Notes: a model not told the origin generated them from the sequence alone. A stretch of 18,522 bases of DNA from Acidithiobacillus_B sp049965315 (GCF_049965315.1 NZ_JBMFWL010000038.1:1-18522), one strand, 5' to 3'; shown: positions 1 through 7,861, counted from the first letter of the stretch. Numbers and translations are program-made.

Positions 1-123
1 GCCGGATTGGCATAGACCCAGCGCAGCTCCGCATCCTTGATGCAATACCGGATAGGGCCAGGCGGAAAGGCTTTGCAGCAGGTGGCGCCAGGCAGCCAAG
101 GCCGCTGCGGCGGGATCGTCCAT
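1..123 (-). pseudogene. PAS-domain protein, N-terminal fragment with apparent frameshift
   Basis: This is the 5' end of a minus-strand gene that runs off the left edge. From ATG at 121-123 the reading frame gives an N-terminus beginning MDDPAAAALAAW and reaching WPYPVL. If one base near position 42 is skipped, the next frame continues as IKDAELRWVYANP, which is typical of the first strands of a PAS sensory domain. Joined, the two pieces read like one natural PAS start (PYPVL-IKDAELRW). Read separately, neither frame looks natural across the whole stretch. PAS domains bind ligands or cofactors and often precede GGDEF, EAL or histidine-kinase modules; nothing here shows which. No strong ribosome binding site is visible. 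It may be a pseudogene, or the extra base may be a sequencing error. The family call rests on only about 13 residues. Confidence 0.4.
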
Positions 124-351
124 CGCGGATCTCAATGCTTATGAATGAAGGATGATTGTGGCTGGGAAGGCCATGCTTGACAATGGATTGGGCGCGGTCT
201 GCGCCGCCGGGACAGCTTGGCTTCTCCGGATCGTCCGGGCATTCCCGGAGGGTGATGCGTCCGCTCCCGTCCGGCGCATGCGATCTCGCTTTGCTACTGA
301 GCCGACACGGAAAATAGGCCAGGGAAACTACAAAACCAATTGTTTTTTATA

Positions 352-427
352 TGGTGCCGGCGAGAGGAGTCGAACCTCCGACCTATCGATTACGAATCGA
401 TTGCTCTACCAACTGAGCTACGCCGGC
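352..427 (-). tRNA. tRNA-Thr (anticodon CGU)
   Basis: Read on the minus strand this is a complete 76-nt tRNA with an encoded CCA end. The 7-bp acceptor stem pairs GCCGGCG with CGCCGGC. The D arm contains the usual AGCTCAGTTGGTAGAGC, and the T arm contains GGTTCGACTC. The anticodon loop TTCGTAA gives anticodon CGT, which reads threonine codon ACG. It is divergent from sfsA and has its own promoter upstream. Confidence 0.97.
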
Positions 428-441
428 CAAAATACGGGGCT

Positions 442-470
442 ATTGTAGCCGTCGCCAGGTGGTACGACAA
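442..470 (-). promoter_or_regulatory. Sigma-70 type promoter of tRNA-Thr
   Basis: On the minus strand a -35 box TTGTCG (465-470) and a -10 box TACAAT (442-447) are separated by exactly 17 bases. The -10 box ends 14 bases before the tRNA 5' end at 427, as expected for a tRNA promoter with a short leader. This is a match by eye, not an experimental site. Confidence 0.6.
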
Positions 471-541
471 GAACGGCGGAGCGATGGGCTCGGGCGAGGG
501 CTGGCTTTTCGCCCATGGGCTTGCTGCGCTATGCTGGGCAA

Positions 542-1240
542 ATGGATCTTCCCGCCCTGACACCCGCCCTGCTGGTGCGCCGTTATCAGCGCTTCATGGC
601 CGATTGCCGCCTCGCGAACGGGGATGTGGTGACGGCCCATTGCGCGAATTCCGGCACCATGCGCAGTTGTGCCGAGCCCGGTCAAGCGGTTTTTCTGTCT
701 TTCAGCACCAATGCCAAACGCAAACTGCCCTGGACCTGGGAGCTGTACTGGAGCGGTGCGAGCTGGGTCTGCGTCAATACCCAGCGGCCCAATGCGGTGG
801 TCGCCGAAGGGATCGGCAACGGCCGGATCGAGGCCTTGGGCGGCTATGGAGCGTTGCGCCGGGAGGTGGCCTATGGCGAGCGTGAGCGGGTCGACATCCT
901 GCTGACCCACCCCCAGCGGCCGCCCTGCTATGTGGAGGTCAAATCCTGCACCATGCTGGATAGGGATGGCGTGATCCGCTTTCCCGACGCCGTAACGGAG
1001 CGCGGGCGGCGCCATCTGCGCGCCTTGACCCGGGTGGTGCGGGAAGGCGGCCGCGGGGTGATGTGTTTTCTCATTGGGCGGGAGGATGGCGAGGGTTTCG
1101 CGCCGGCCGATGACGTGGATCCGGCCTATGGTCTTGCCCTGCGCGAGGCGCGTGCGGCAGGGGTGGAGATCCTGGCCTATCGAACACGGATCACAGTTGA
1201 TAAGATAATCATTAGTGGAGCGGAACGCTTGCTCTTTTAG
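542..1240 (+). CDS. sfsA: SfsA family protein (sugar fermentation stimulation protein homologue)
   Basis: The 232-residue product matches the SfsA family along its length and is close to the E. coli length (234). Visible family motifs are RYQRF near the start, CANSGTM, KRKLPWTWEL, the nuclease-like VEVKS strand, and DAVTERGRRHL. SfsA was named for raising maltose gene expression in E. coli. It has an OB-fold-like N-terminus and a PD-(D/E)XK-like domain, and its true role is unclear. I chose ATG 542 because MDLPALTPALLVRRYQRF lines up with the E. coli N-terminus. An in-frame ATG at 515 would add nine residues. Neither start has a clear Shine-Dalgarno site. A TATGCT box ends six bases before ATG 542, so leaderless initiation is conceivable. 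The gene ends 38 bases before map and probably heads the sfsA-map-glnD-hflD operon. Confidence 0.93.
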   Translation: MDLPALTPALLVRRYQRFMADCRLANGDVVTAHCANSGTMRSCAEPGQAVFLSFSTNAKRKLPWTWELYWSGASWVCVNTQRPNAVVAEGIGNGRIEALGGYGALRREVAYGERERVDILLTHPQRPPCYVEVKSCTMLDRDGVIRFPDAVTERGRRHLRALTRVVREGGRGVMCFLIGREDGEGFAPADDVDPAYGLALREARAAGVEILAYRTRITVDKIIISGAERLLF

Positions 1241-1278
1241 CCGTTGGCGGTTGGTGAAGCGCCGCAGGAGAGATTTCC

Positions 1279-2088
1279 ATGTTACAGAGAACCCAGCAAA
1301 AACATCAACCAAGCATCAAGACCCCCGCGGAGATCGAAAAAATGCGCGTGGCCGGGCGCCTGACGGCCATGGTGCTGAAGATGATCGGCCCCCATGTACG
1401 GGCGGGCGTGAGCACCGACGAGCTGGACCGCATCTGCCATGACTACATCGTCCATGATCTCGATGCCATCCCCGCGCCCCTCCATTATCAGCCCAGTCCC
1501 GATTATCCGCCCTTCCCCAAGTCGGTATGCATTTCCCTGAACCATGTCATTTGCCATGGCATTCCCGGCGATCGCGTTCTCAAGGAGGGCGACATCCTCA
1601 ATATCGACGTCACCGTCATCAAGGATGGTTACCACGGGGACAGCAGCAAGATGTTCATGGTCGGCGAACCGCCCCTGCGCGCCCGCCGCGTCATGGAAGT
1701 CGCCCACGAATCCATGGTGCGCGGCATCGGGGTGGTGCGTCCCGGCGCCACCCTGGGCGATATCGGCCACGCCATCCAGGTCTATGCCGAGGCCCAGCAT
1801 TGTTCCGTGGTGCGAGAGTTTTGCGGGCACGGCATCGGGCGCGGCTTCCACGAGGAACCGCAGGTGCTCCATTACGGCAACCCCGGCGAAGGGCTGGAAC
1901 TGGTGGCGGGCATGACCTTTACCATCGAGCCGATGATCAACGCCGGCAAACGCCACATCAAGGCGCTGCCCGATGGCTGGACCATCGTCACCAAGGATCA
2001 CAGCGCTTCGGCGCAATGGGAGCATACCATTCTCGTCACCGACAGCGGCCACGAGATCCTCACCCAACTGCCGGGCGATCCCATCTAA
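1279..2088 (+). CDS. map: Methionine aminopeptidase, type I
   Basis: This cytosolic metalloenzyme removes the initiator methionine from new proteins. The product is 269 residues (E. coli Map has 264). All expected pita-bread-fold residues are present: His93 in ICHGIP, metal ligands Asp110 and Asp121 in the NIDVTVIKDGYHGD region, His184 in FCGHGIGR, Glu217 in TIEPM and Glu248 in QWEHT, plus His191. It lacks the N-terminal zinc-finger extension of eukaryotic and some actinobacterial forms, so it is a type Ia enzyme. The start has AGGAG at 1266-1270, eight bases upstream. The stop is only three bases before the glnD start. In many bacteria map sits beside rpsB-tsf and glnD; here map-glnD is kept. 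Confidence 0.97.
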   Translation: MLQRTQQKHQPSIKTPAEIEKMRVAGRLTAMVLKMIGPHVRAGVSTDELDRICHDYIVHDLDAIPAPLHYQPSPDYPPFPKSVCISLNHVICHGIPGDRVLKEGDILNIDVTVIKDGYHGDSSKMFMVGEPPLRARRVMEVAHESMVRGIGVVRPGATLGDIGHAIQVYAEAQHCSVVREFCGHGIGRGFHEEPQVLHYGNPGEGLELVAGMTFTIEPMINAGKRHIKALPDGWTIVTKDHSASAQWEHTILVTDSGHEILTQLPGDPI

Positions 2089-2091
2089 ACC

Positions 2092-4722
2092 ATGCAGCAA
2101 AGGGCAATGCCGCAAACGCCGCGCCACAGCGAATCCTTCCACGCCCAGCGGGAACAGTTGCGGCTGGGACGCGAGGCCCTGCGCCAGGACTTTCTCCGGG
2201 GTGTGGGCGGCAGCACCCTGCTCACGCAACACTGCCGCCTCGTGGATGGGGTGCTGCGCGAAATCTGGCGGCAGATCCCCGCCCGTTTGCAGTTGCCGAA
2301 AAGCGCCGGGCTGGCCCTGGTTGCGGTCGGCGGCTATGGCCGCGGCGAACTCTTTCCCGACTCGGACATCGACCTGCTGATCCTGGGCCAAGACCCCGCC
2401 ACGGCAACGCAGCAGGCCTTCGTGGAGGCGTTTCTCACCACGCTCTGGGATCTTCAGCTCCAGGTCGGGCACAGTTTTCGCACGCCTGCGGAATGCATGG
2501 ACGAGGCCCGCGGCGATCTGGGCATTGCCACCACCCTGTTGGAAGCGCGATTCCTGGCGGGCGCGCGCACGCTGGCACGGCATCTGCACCAGCGGATACG
2601 AGCCAAGCCGCCCTGGCCGCCCGCCCTCTTCTTTTCCGCCAAGATCGCCGAGCAAGAGGCGCGCCATGCGCGCTTCAGCGACACGGCCTACCACCTGGAA
2701 CCCCACATCAAGGACGGCCCTGGCGGGCTGCGCGACCTGCATCAGCTCCAGTGGCTGGCCTGGAGCGGCCTGGGCGATGGTCGCCTTCGCCACCTGCAGG
2801 AGGCCGGGATCATCACTGCCGGCGAATATCGGCAACTCCTCCAGGCCCGCAACTTCCTCTCCCGTCTGCGCATCGGCCTGCACTACGCGGCCGGGCGGCG
2901 GGAAGATCGCCTGCGCCTGGATCTCCAGCCCCTGCTGGCCGCACAATTGGGCTTTCAGGACACGGCCGACCATTCCGCCGTGGAACAATTGATGCAAAAC
3001 ATCTATCGCGTTTTTGCCAGCGTTGCCCGCATTTCCGCCATCGCCCAGGAAAACCTGGCACGGCATATCGCCTCCGCCACCATGCCGGAGCCTTTGCTCG
3101 AGGGCGGCATTGCCCTGCGCCAGGACAGCATCGGCTTTGCGCCGGATCAGCCTGCCGAGCCCCTTTTGTCAAGCATATTGAGACTCTTCCGTCGGCTCGC
3201 CGAAGATCCTCAGCAACGCGGCCTGAATGCCGCCACGCAGCGGGAGCTTTATGCCCTGCGCCGGCATCTCCGTCCGCAGATGCTCCGCGATGATCCCCTC
3301 GCCCGGAGCGAATTGCTGGCCATCCTGGCCAAGCCAGAAGGGGTGTACCGGACCCTTTCCGCCATGCACCAATGCGGCATTCTGGCCCGCCTCCTGCCCC
3401 CCTTCGGGCGCATCACGGGGCAGATTCAGCATGATCTCTTTCACGTATATACCGTTGATCAGCATACACTTTTTCTGCTCCGCCAGATGGGCCTTTTCTG
3501 GGCGGCCGGGCACAGCGACCTGCCGGTGATCGAAGAGGCGCGCCTGCGCATCGATCGCCCGGAACTGCTGGTCATTGCCGGCATCTTCCACGATATCGCC
3601 AAGGGACAGGGGGGCGACCACTCCCGTCTGGGCGCCCGGGAGGTCAAGCGCTTTGCCCATGACATGGGCCTTGACCGGGCCGATACCCGCTTTCTTGCCT
3701 GGCTGGTGCAACACCATCTCGACATGTCCGGCGTATCCCAGCGCCGCGATCTCGAAGACCCCCGGGTCATCCAGGATTTCGCCCGCATGGTCGGCGACGA
3801 AAGGCGCCTGAGCTATCTCCTGCTGCTCACCATTGCCGATATGCGCGCCACCAACCCGGACCTGTGGAACGATTGGAAGGGGATGCTCCTGTCCACGCTC
3901 TATCGCGGGGTACGCAGTGAATTGCAGCGCAACACCATCGCCCCCAAGGATCGGCGCACCCTGCTGCGCGCCAAGAAGCGCGACCTCCTCGCCGCGCTGC
4001 CGGCCCAGGTCCAGGCTTCGGCCCAGGCCCTCTGGCGCACCCTGGGGAGCGATTATTTCATGCGCTACGGCCACGACGAACTCCTCTGGCATACCCAAAG
4101 CATCTTGCAGCACCCGGGCCAGCGCACCCTGGTCTTCGCCCGTTCCCGCCAACCCGTCGGCACCGAGCTGCTGATTTATGGCCGCGATGTGCCCGGGCTC
4201 TTTTTGCGCATTACCAGCGCCTTGGACAAGCAATCCCTGAGCATCCTCGACGCCCGCATCGACACCAGTGCCGACGGCCACGCCCTGGACACCTTCATCG
4301 TGCTGGACGAGAGCCATGCCTTTGCCCACAGCCCGGATGCCCATCAGGACTTGGGCGAGCACCTGCGCGCCATCATTGACGGCGAAGCGGTCAGTGTGCC
4401 CCGCTTCGGACTCCGGCACCATGGGGCGCGTCATCGCTTTTTTGCCCAGAACCCCGTCGTGGTCAGCGTGGACAACGCCGCCCTGCAGCACTACACCCTC
4501 CTGGAAGTGACCGCCGCCGATCGCCTCGGCCTGCTTTATCAGGTGGGCGAGGTCCTGCTGGCCCTGAACTTGAGCATCCATGGCGCCAAGGTGTCCACCT
4601 TTGGAGAGCGGGTGGAGGACACCTTCTTCATCCTCGATGAAAACGGCAAGAAGCTGGCCGAGGCGCAACGCGAACGCCTGCGCAGCGCCTTGCTCCATGC
4701 CCTGCAGCAAAAGGCCGCCTAA
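2092..4722 (+). CDS. glnD: Bifunctional PII uridylyltransferase / uridylyl-removing enzyme
   Basis: GlnD senses glutamine and adds UMP to PII proteins (GlnB/GlnK) or removes it, controlling nitrogen assimilation. At 876 residues it is close to E. coli GlnD (890). The order of domains is standard. A nucleotidyltransferase domain has the signature GGYGRGELFPDSDIDLL at residues 80-96, with acidic residues Asp92 and Asp94. An HD hydrolase domain has IFHDIAKG with His500-Asp501. Two C-terminal ACT domains follow, at roughly 693-745 and 801-873, which bind glutamine. The start ATG 2092 lies three bases after the map stop and has no good Shine-Dalgarno site, so translation is probably coupled to map. 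An in-frame ATG at 2107 is an alternative. All signature motifs are intact. Confidence 0.97.
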   Translation: MQQRAMPQTPRHSESFHAQREQLRLGREALRQDFLRGVGGSTLLTQHCRLVDGVLREIWRQIPARLQLPKSAGLALVAVGGYGRGELFPDSDIDLLILGQDPATATQQAFVEAFLTTLWDLQLQVGHSFRTPAECMDEARGDLGIATTLLEARFLAGARTLARHLHQRIRAKPPWPPALFFSAKIAEQEARHARFSDTAYHLEPHIKDGPGGLRDLHQLQWLAWSGLGDGRLRHLQEAGIITAGEYRQLLQARNFLSRLRIGLHYAAGRREDRLRLDLQPLLAAQLGFQDTADHSAVEQLMQNIYRVFASVARISAIAQENLARHIASATMPEPLLEGGIALRQDSIGFAPDQPAEPLLSSILRLFRRLAEDPQQRGLNAATQRELYALRRHLRPQMLRDDPLARSELLAILAKPEGVYRTLSAMHQCGILARLLPPFGRITGQIQHDLFHVYTVDQHTLFLLRQMGLFWAAGHSDLPVIEEARLRIDRPELLVIAGIFHDIAKGQGGDHSRLGAREVKRFAHDMGLDRADTRFLAWLVQHHLDMSGVSQRRDLEDPRVIQDFARMVGDERRLSYLLLLTIADMRATNPDLWNDWKGMLLSTLYRGVRSELQRNTIAPKDRRTLLRAKKRDLLAALPAQVQASAQALWRTLGSDYFMRYGHDELLWHTQSILQHPGQRTLVFARSRQPVGTELLIYGRDVPGLFLRITSALDKQSLSILDARIDTSADGHALDTFIVLDESHAFAHSPDAHQDLGEHLRAIIDGEAVSVPRFGLRHHGARHRFFAQNPVVVSVDNAALQHYTLLEVTAADRLGLLYQVGEVLLALNLSIHGAKVSTFGERVEDTFFILDENGKKLAEAQRERLRSALLHALQQKAA

Positions 4723-4725
4723 GTC

Positions 4726-5394
4726 ATGTGGTCCCGATTCCGAGCGGATCCCGCGGAGCAGCGCGACCGCGCCATCGCCCTGGCCGCCATCCTGCGCGCC
4801 GCCCTGTTGGTGCAGGACAGCGCCCGCCAGGGCATGCAGAACGGCGAAGCCAGTACCCAGACCATCCGCAGCATCCTGGCCATGGATGGGAACGACGGTA
4901 TCCAGCTCTTTGGCGACGTCCCCGGCCTGCGCCGGGCGCTCGCCCTGATTTGTCCCCTGCTGCTGCGCGGCCCCAGCAATGCCCAGGAGGCCGAACTTCT
5001 CCGTTACGCGCTGGCGCTCCTGACCCTGGGCAAGCGCCTGATCGCCCGCCACGACCTGGCCGAGCGCGTGCGCCAGGGCATCGAACAAGCCCAGCGCCAG
5101 ATGGAGCACTTTGCCGATCCTCTCCACCCCAGCGTCACGGCCAGTCTGGCCCAGACCTACACCGACGCCGTCGGCAAGCTCTCCCCCCGCATCATCGTCA
5201 GCGGTGAGAGCCGCTATCTCAGCAATTCCGAAGACGCCGCCCGCATTCGCACCCTGCTGCTGGCCGGCATCCGCGCCGCCGTATGGTGGCGCCAACGGGG
5301 CGGCAATCTCCTGCGCCTGATCCTGGAACGGCGCGCCCTCTGCCAGGCGGCCACCGCCCTGCTCGCCGCCAATCCCTTCAACGCCGACGCCTAG
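4726..5394 (+). CDS. hflD: HflD family protein (high-frequency-lysogenization protein homologue)
   Basis: The 222-residue product matches HflD (YcfC; E. coli about 213 residues). Diagnostic stretches are the N-terminal ALAAILRAALLVQDSARQG, ELLRYALALLTLGKRL, QRQMEHF, and the near-invariant LLLAGIRAAVWWRQRGG close to the C-terminus. In E. coli HflD is a peripheral inner-membrane protein that binds the phage lambda CII activator and influences the lysis-lysogeny choice; its housekeeping role is unknown. In enterobacteria hflD usually lies between mnmA and purB. Here it follows glnD by three bases and is the last gene of the plus-strand group. No strong rho-independent terminator is seen in the following 159 bases. 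Confidence 0.88.
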   Translation: MWSRFRADPAEQRDRAIALAAILRAALLVQDSARQGMQNGEASTQTIRSILAMDGNDGIQLFGDVPGLRRALALICPLLLRGPSNAQEAELLRYALALLTLGKRLIARHDLAERVRQGIEQAQRQMEHFADPLHPSVTASLAQTYTDAVGKLSPRIIVSGESRYLSNSEDAARIRTLLLAGIRAAVWWRQRGGNLLRLILERRALCQAATALLAANPFNADA

Positions 5395-5474
5395 GGCACG
5401 GGGAAAGCGCAATTTGCTGGTGGGCGGAGATGTCTTAACAGGAAACGACCATCCGCTGTCCAGGATAAAATAAC

Positions 5475-5498
5475 GTAGGAGCGGCCCATGGCCGCGAC
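5475..5498. repeat. REP-like palindromic element (GTAG head)
   Basis: In the convergent gap between hflD and nfi, a GTAG tetranucleotide (5475-5478) is followed by GAGCGGCCCATGGCCGCGAC, whose core GCGGCC-CAT-GGCCGC is a perfect 6-bp stem with a three-base loop. This resembles the REP family spread by RAYT transposases, for example the GTAGGAGCGGCC elements of Pseudomonas. Only one copy occurs in the window, so the family assignment depends on finding others in the genome. The rest of 5395-5553 shows no gene. Confidence 0.5.
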
Positions 5499-5553
5499 CA
5501 CCCGTTGTGAAGGCGGTTTCATGATGACGGGATGCACCGGGCGCATGTCCGCG

Positions 5554-6225
5554 TTAGGGTGACGGCGCCACGCGCCGGCGCTTGCTGAGCCGGTCCGCCA
5601 GATGCACCGGCTCAGGGAGGCGATGGCCCCGCCCCCAGGCCAGGACCACCGCCCGGGCGCCCGCCTGATCACAGCGATGCCCCGGCGAGACATAGACGGG
5701 CCGCACCCGTTCACGGGTGCGCAGGATGCTGCCGATGCAGATCCCCTTGTCCATCAGGGGCTCCCAGTCGCCGCGCCGCTCCCCCACCACCCGCTCCTCC
5801 CCGCACAGGCGGGATTTGCCAATCCCCACGCTGGGCAGATCCAACAGGACCCCGAGATGGGAGGCGATGCCGAAACGGCGGGGATGGGCGATGCCCTGGC
5901 CGTCGCATAAGAGCAATTCCGGCCTTTGGGTCAGGGCGGCCAGGGCCGCCAAGAGCACCGGTCCCTCGCGAAAGGAAAGCAAGCCCGGCACATAGGGAAA
6001 GGTCAGGGGCCGCCGTGCCACCTGTTCCTCCACCACCTCTCCGCTGGCAAATCGCATCAGCACGGCCACGCCGACGATCTCCTCGCCGCCGGGGGCGATG
6101 GCGCAGTCCACTCCCGCCACCAGCTCCGGCAGCCGCGCCAGGGGGGCAAGCTGCACCAAGCCGGCGAGCTGCCGCTGGAGGGCAACGGCCTTTTTCGCAT
6201 CCCGGGGGAATTCAGGCGCAGGCAT
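5554..6225 (-). CDS. nfi: Endonuclease V (deoxyinosine 3' endonuclease)
   Basis: Endonuclease V nicks DNA one nucleotide 3' of deoxyinosine and starts repair of deaminated adenine. The 223-residue product equals the E. coli length. Active-site residues expected from the Thermotoga and E. coli enzymes are visible: Asp40 in AGVDCA, Tyr78 and Glu87 in PYVPGLLSFRE, and Asp108 and His114 in CDGQGIAHPRR. The long FGIASHLGVLLDLPSVGIGKS segment is also typical. I chose ATG 6225 because the open frame upstream to 6318 lies wholly inside the preceding gene and matches no known Nfi N-terminus. With this start the gene overlaps the end of the upstream endonuclease III-like gene by 14 bases, suggesting translational coupling. 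It is the last gene of the long minus-strand group. Confidence 0.95.
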   Translation of the reverse strand: MPAPEFPRDAKKAVALQRQLAGLVQLAPLARLPELVAGVDCAIAPGGEEIVGVAVLMRFASGEVVEEQVARRPLTFPYVPGLLSFREGPVLLAALAALTQRPELLLCDGQGIAHPRRFGIASHLGVLLDLPSVGIGKSRLCGEERVVGERRGDWEPLMDKGICIGSILRTRERVRPVYVSPGHRCDQAGARAVVLAWGRGHRLPEPVHLADRLSKRRRVAPSP

Positions 6226-6883
6226 GGGGGCAGAGGGAGCGCAGGGGGCAAGGTTCGCAACGGGGGTGCGGGCGGCAATGCTCCTTGCCCAGTTGCACCA
6301 GCAAGGCATGCAGATCATTCAATACCGCCAGGTCGGCGGGGATCTCGGCAGCAATGGCCGACTGGATCTCGCCGTAGCTCGCCTTTTCCGGGAGCAGACC
6401 CAAGCGCTCGCCGATGCGGCGGGTGTAGGCGTCCACCACCAGCACGGCGGCATCCAGGGCGTAGAGCAGAATGGCATCGGCGGTCTCTTCCCCCACCCCA
6501 TGCACCGCCAAGAGGTCCCGCCGCAGTGCGGCGGGATCCTGCCCCCGACCCAGTTGCCCCGGGTCTTCGGCCACGCCTCGGGCGGCGAGGAAGGCGCAAA
6601 GGGCGCGCAGGCGCTTGGCCTTGACCCGGAAGTAACCCGCCGGCCGGATCAATTGCGCCAGATCCGCCTCGTCCATGCCGAGGATGGCGCGCACCGCGAG
6701 GGCGTCCGCCGCGCGCAGTGCCGCGATGGCCCGCTCCACATTGCGCCACGCCGTGTTTTGGGTAAGGATGGCGCCCACCATCACCTCAAAGGGCGATTGG
6801 GCCGGCCACCAGTCCTGGGCGCCGAAATGGGCATGGAGGCGCGCATAGACCAAAGGCCAGCGGGTGACGGAGGATGCGGCCAT
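6212..6883 (-). CDS. Endonuclease III-like DNA glycosylase (COG2231/MagIII type)
   Basis: The 223-residue protein belongs to the HhH-GPD base-excision-repair superfamily. It shows the N-terminal GAILTQNTAWRNVE helix and a helix-hairpin-helix LLAVHGVGEETADAILL at about 124-140. The conserved aspartate is Asp151 in VVDAYTRR, and a C-terminal cysteine motif C-x5-C-x2-C-x5-C (203, 209, 212, 218) is typical of a [4Fe-4S] cluster. The classical Nth catalytic lysine (LPGVGRKTA) is replaced by Glu133 (HGVGEETA). With ILLYAL and DAYTRR this points to the COG2231 branch, which includes Helicobacter pylori MagIII, a monofunctional 3-methyladenine glycosylase, rather than bifunctional Nth. Substrate is therefore uncertain. 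The start ATG 6883 lies three bases after the rluB stop; the end overlaps nfi, so two base-damage enzymes are co-expressed. Confidence 0.88.
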   Translation of the reverse strand: MAASSVTRWPLVYARLHAHFGAQDWWPAQSPFEVMVGAILTQNTAWRNVERAIAALRAADALAVRAILGMDEADLAQLIRPAGYFRVKAKRLRALCAFLAARGVAEDPGQLGRGQDPAALRRDLLAVHGVGEETADAILLYALDAAVLVVDAYTRRIGERLGLLPEKASYGEIQSAIAAEIPADLAVLNDLHALLVQLGKEHCRPHPRCEPCPLRSLCPHACA

Positions 6884-6886
6884 GGC

Positions 6887-7861
6887 TTATTTCCCGCGCC
6901 GCCCCCCCGGCCGGAACCCCGACGATCCCGCTCCTCCGGGGGCCCGCTTGCCTCCCTCCTTTTTGCCAGAAGGAGCCGTACTCGTCGATCCGGCGCCGGC
7001 CAAGCCGCCCCGCGGCGCCTTGCGTCCTGCCGGGGCCTTTTCCCGCAGCCCCTGCTGCGCCGGGGGCGCCCGCTCCACCAGCCGCTCGCCGCCACCGCCA
7101 TGGGTGGAGGCGGCCTTCGGCGTCATGCCCACCGTCTCCAGAAGGGCCGCCAGCTCTTCCTCGGGAAGATCTTCAAAATAACCCACCTTGAGGTGACGCG
7201 GCATGCCGATGATGCCATAACGCACGCGCAGGAGACGGCTCACCGTCAGGCCCACCGCCTCGAAAAGCCGCCGCACCTCCCGGTTCCGCCCTTCGGCCAG
7301 GGTGACGTGATACCAACGATTGGCCCCCTCCCCCCCCGCCTCCTGCAAGGAGAGAAAATGGGCGGAGCCGTCATCCAGTTCCACTCCCGCAAGTAGCTGC
7401 TGGCGTTGCGCGTCGTTCACCTCGCCCAGGACGCGCACGGCATATTCCCGCTCCACCTCCGCCCGCGGATGCATGAGGGCGTTGGCCAGATCGCCGTCAT
7501 TGGTCAGCAGCAACAGCCCTTCGGTGTTGTAATCCAGGCGCCCAACGGCGATCCAGCGGCTCCCGCGCAGGCGCGGCAGGCGGTCAAAGACCGTCGGCCG
7601 GCCCTGGGGATCCTGGCGCGTGGTCAGCTCCCCCACCGGCTTGTGATAGCGCAAAACCCGCAAACGCGGCCGCACCCAGCCGGGAACGCGCAGGGGCTCC
7701 CCATCCACCGCCAGACGGTCCGTGCCGCTGACCCGATCGCCGAGCTTCGCCACCAGACCGTTCACGCTCACCCGCCCCGCCGCTATCCATTCTTCCATGC
7801 GCCGGCGGGGACCGAGGCCGAAGCGGGCGAGCACCTTTTGCAGCTTTTCATCGTTTGTCAT
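6887..7861 (-). CDS. rluB: 23S rRNA pseudouridine synthase RluB
   Basis: RluB makes pseudouridine at the position equivalent to E. coli 23S rRNA U2605. The 324-residue product has an N-terminal S4 RNA-binding domain (about 1-60). The RsuA/RluB/RluE/RluF catalytic domain has Asp110 in the GRLDYNTEGLLLLTNDGDL motif, with GRNREVRRLFEAVG at about 191-204. A low-complexity tail from about residue 247 to the end is rich in Gly, Lys, Arg, Ala and Pro, as in many RluB proteins, and probably binds RNA. I chose ATG 7861. An upstream in-frame GTG at 7879 lies inside a hairpin and would add six residues. No separate Shine-Dalgarno site is visible, and the start is nine bases after the hairpin. Its neighbours scpA and scpB are the common partners of rluB in proteobacteria. 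Confidence 0.94.
   Translation of the reverse strand: MTNDEKLQKVLARFGLGPRRRMEEWIAAGRVSVNGLVAKLGDRVSGTDRLAVDGEPLRVPGWVRPRLRVLRYHKPVGELTTRQDPQGRPTVFDRLPRLRGSRWIAVGRLDYNTEGLLLLTNDGDLANALMHPRAEVEREYAVRVLGEVNDAQRQQLLAGVELDDGSAHFLSLQEAGGEGANRWYHVTLAEGRNREVRRLFEAVGLTVSRLLRVRYGIIGMPRHLKVGYFEDLPEEELAALLETVGMTPKAASTHGGGGERLVERAPPAQQGLREKAPAGRKAPRGGLAGAGSTSTAPSGKKEGGKRAPGGAGSSGFRPGGRRGK

Noticed and set aside
152..448. 98-codon plus-strand frame across the tRNA-Thr region
   Set aside because: It reads through the complement of the tRNA gene and has no family match; the 124-351 gap shows no gene.
1282..3066. 594-codon open frame on the minus strand opposite map and glnD
   Set aside because: Same reason: a mirror of map and glnD codons, low-complexity composition, no start signal.
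3169..5412. 747-codon open frame on the minus strand opposite glnD and hflD
   Set aside because: It is antisense to genes with complete motifs and matches no family; long antisense frames are expected in GC-rich codons.
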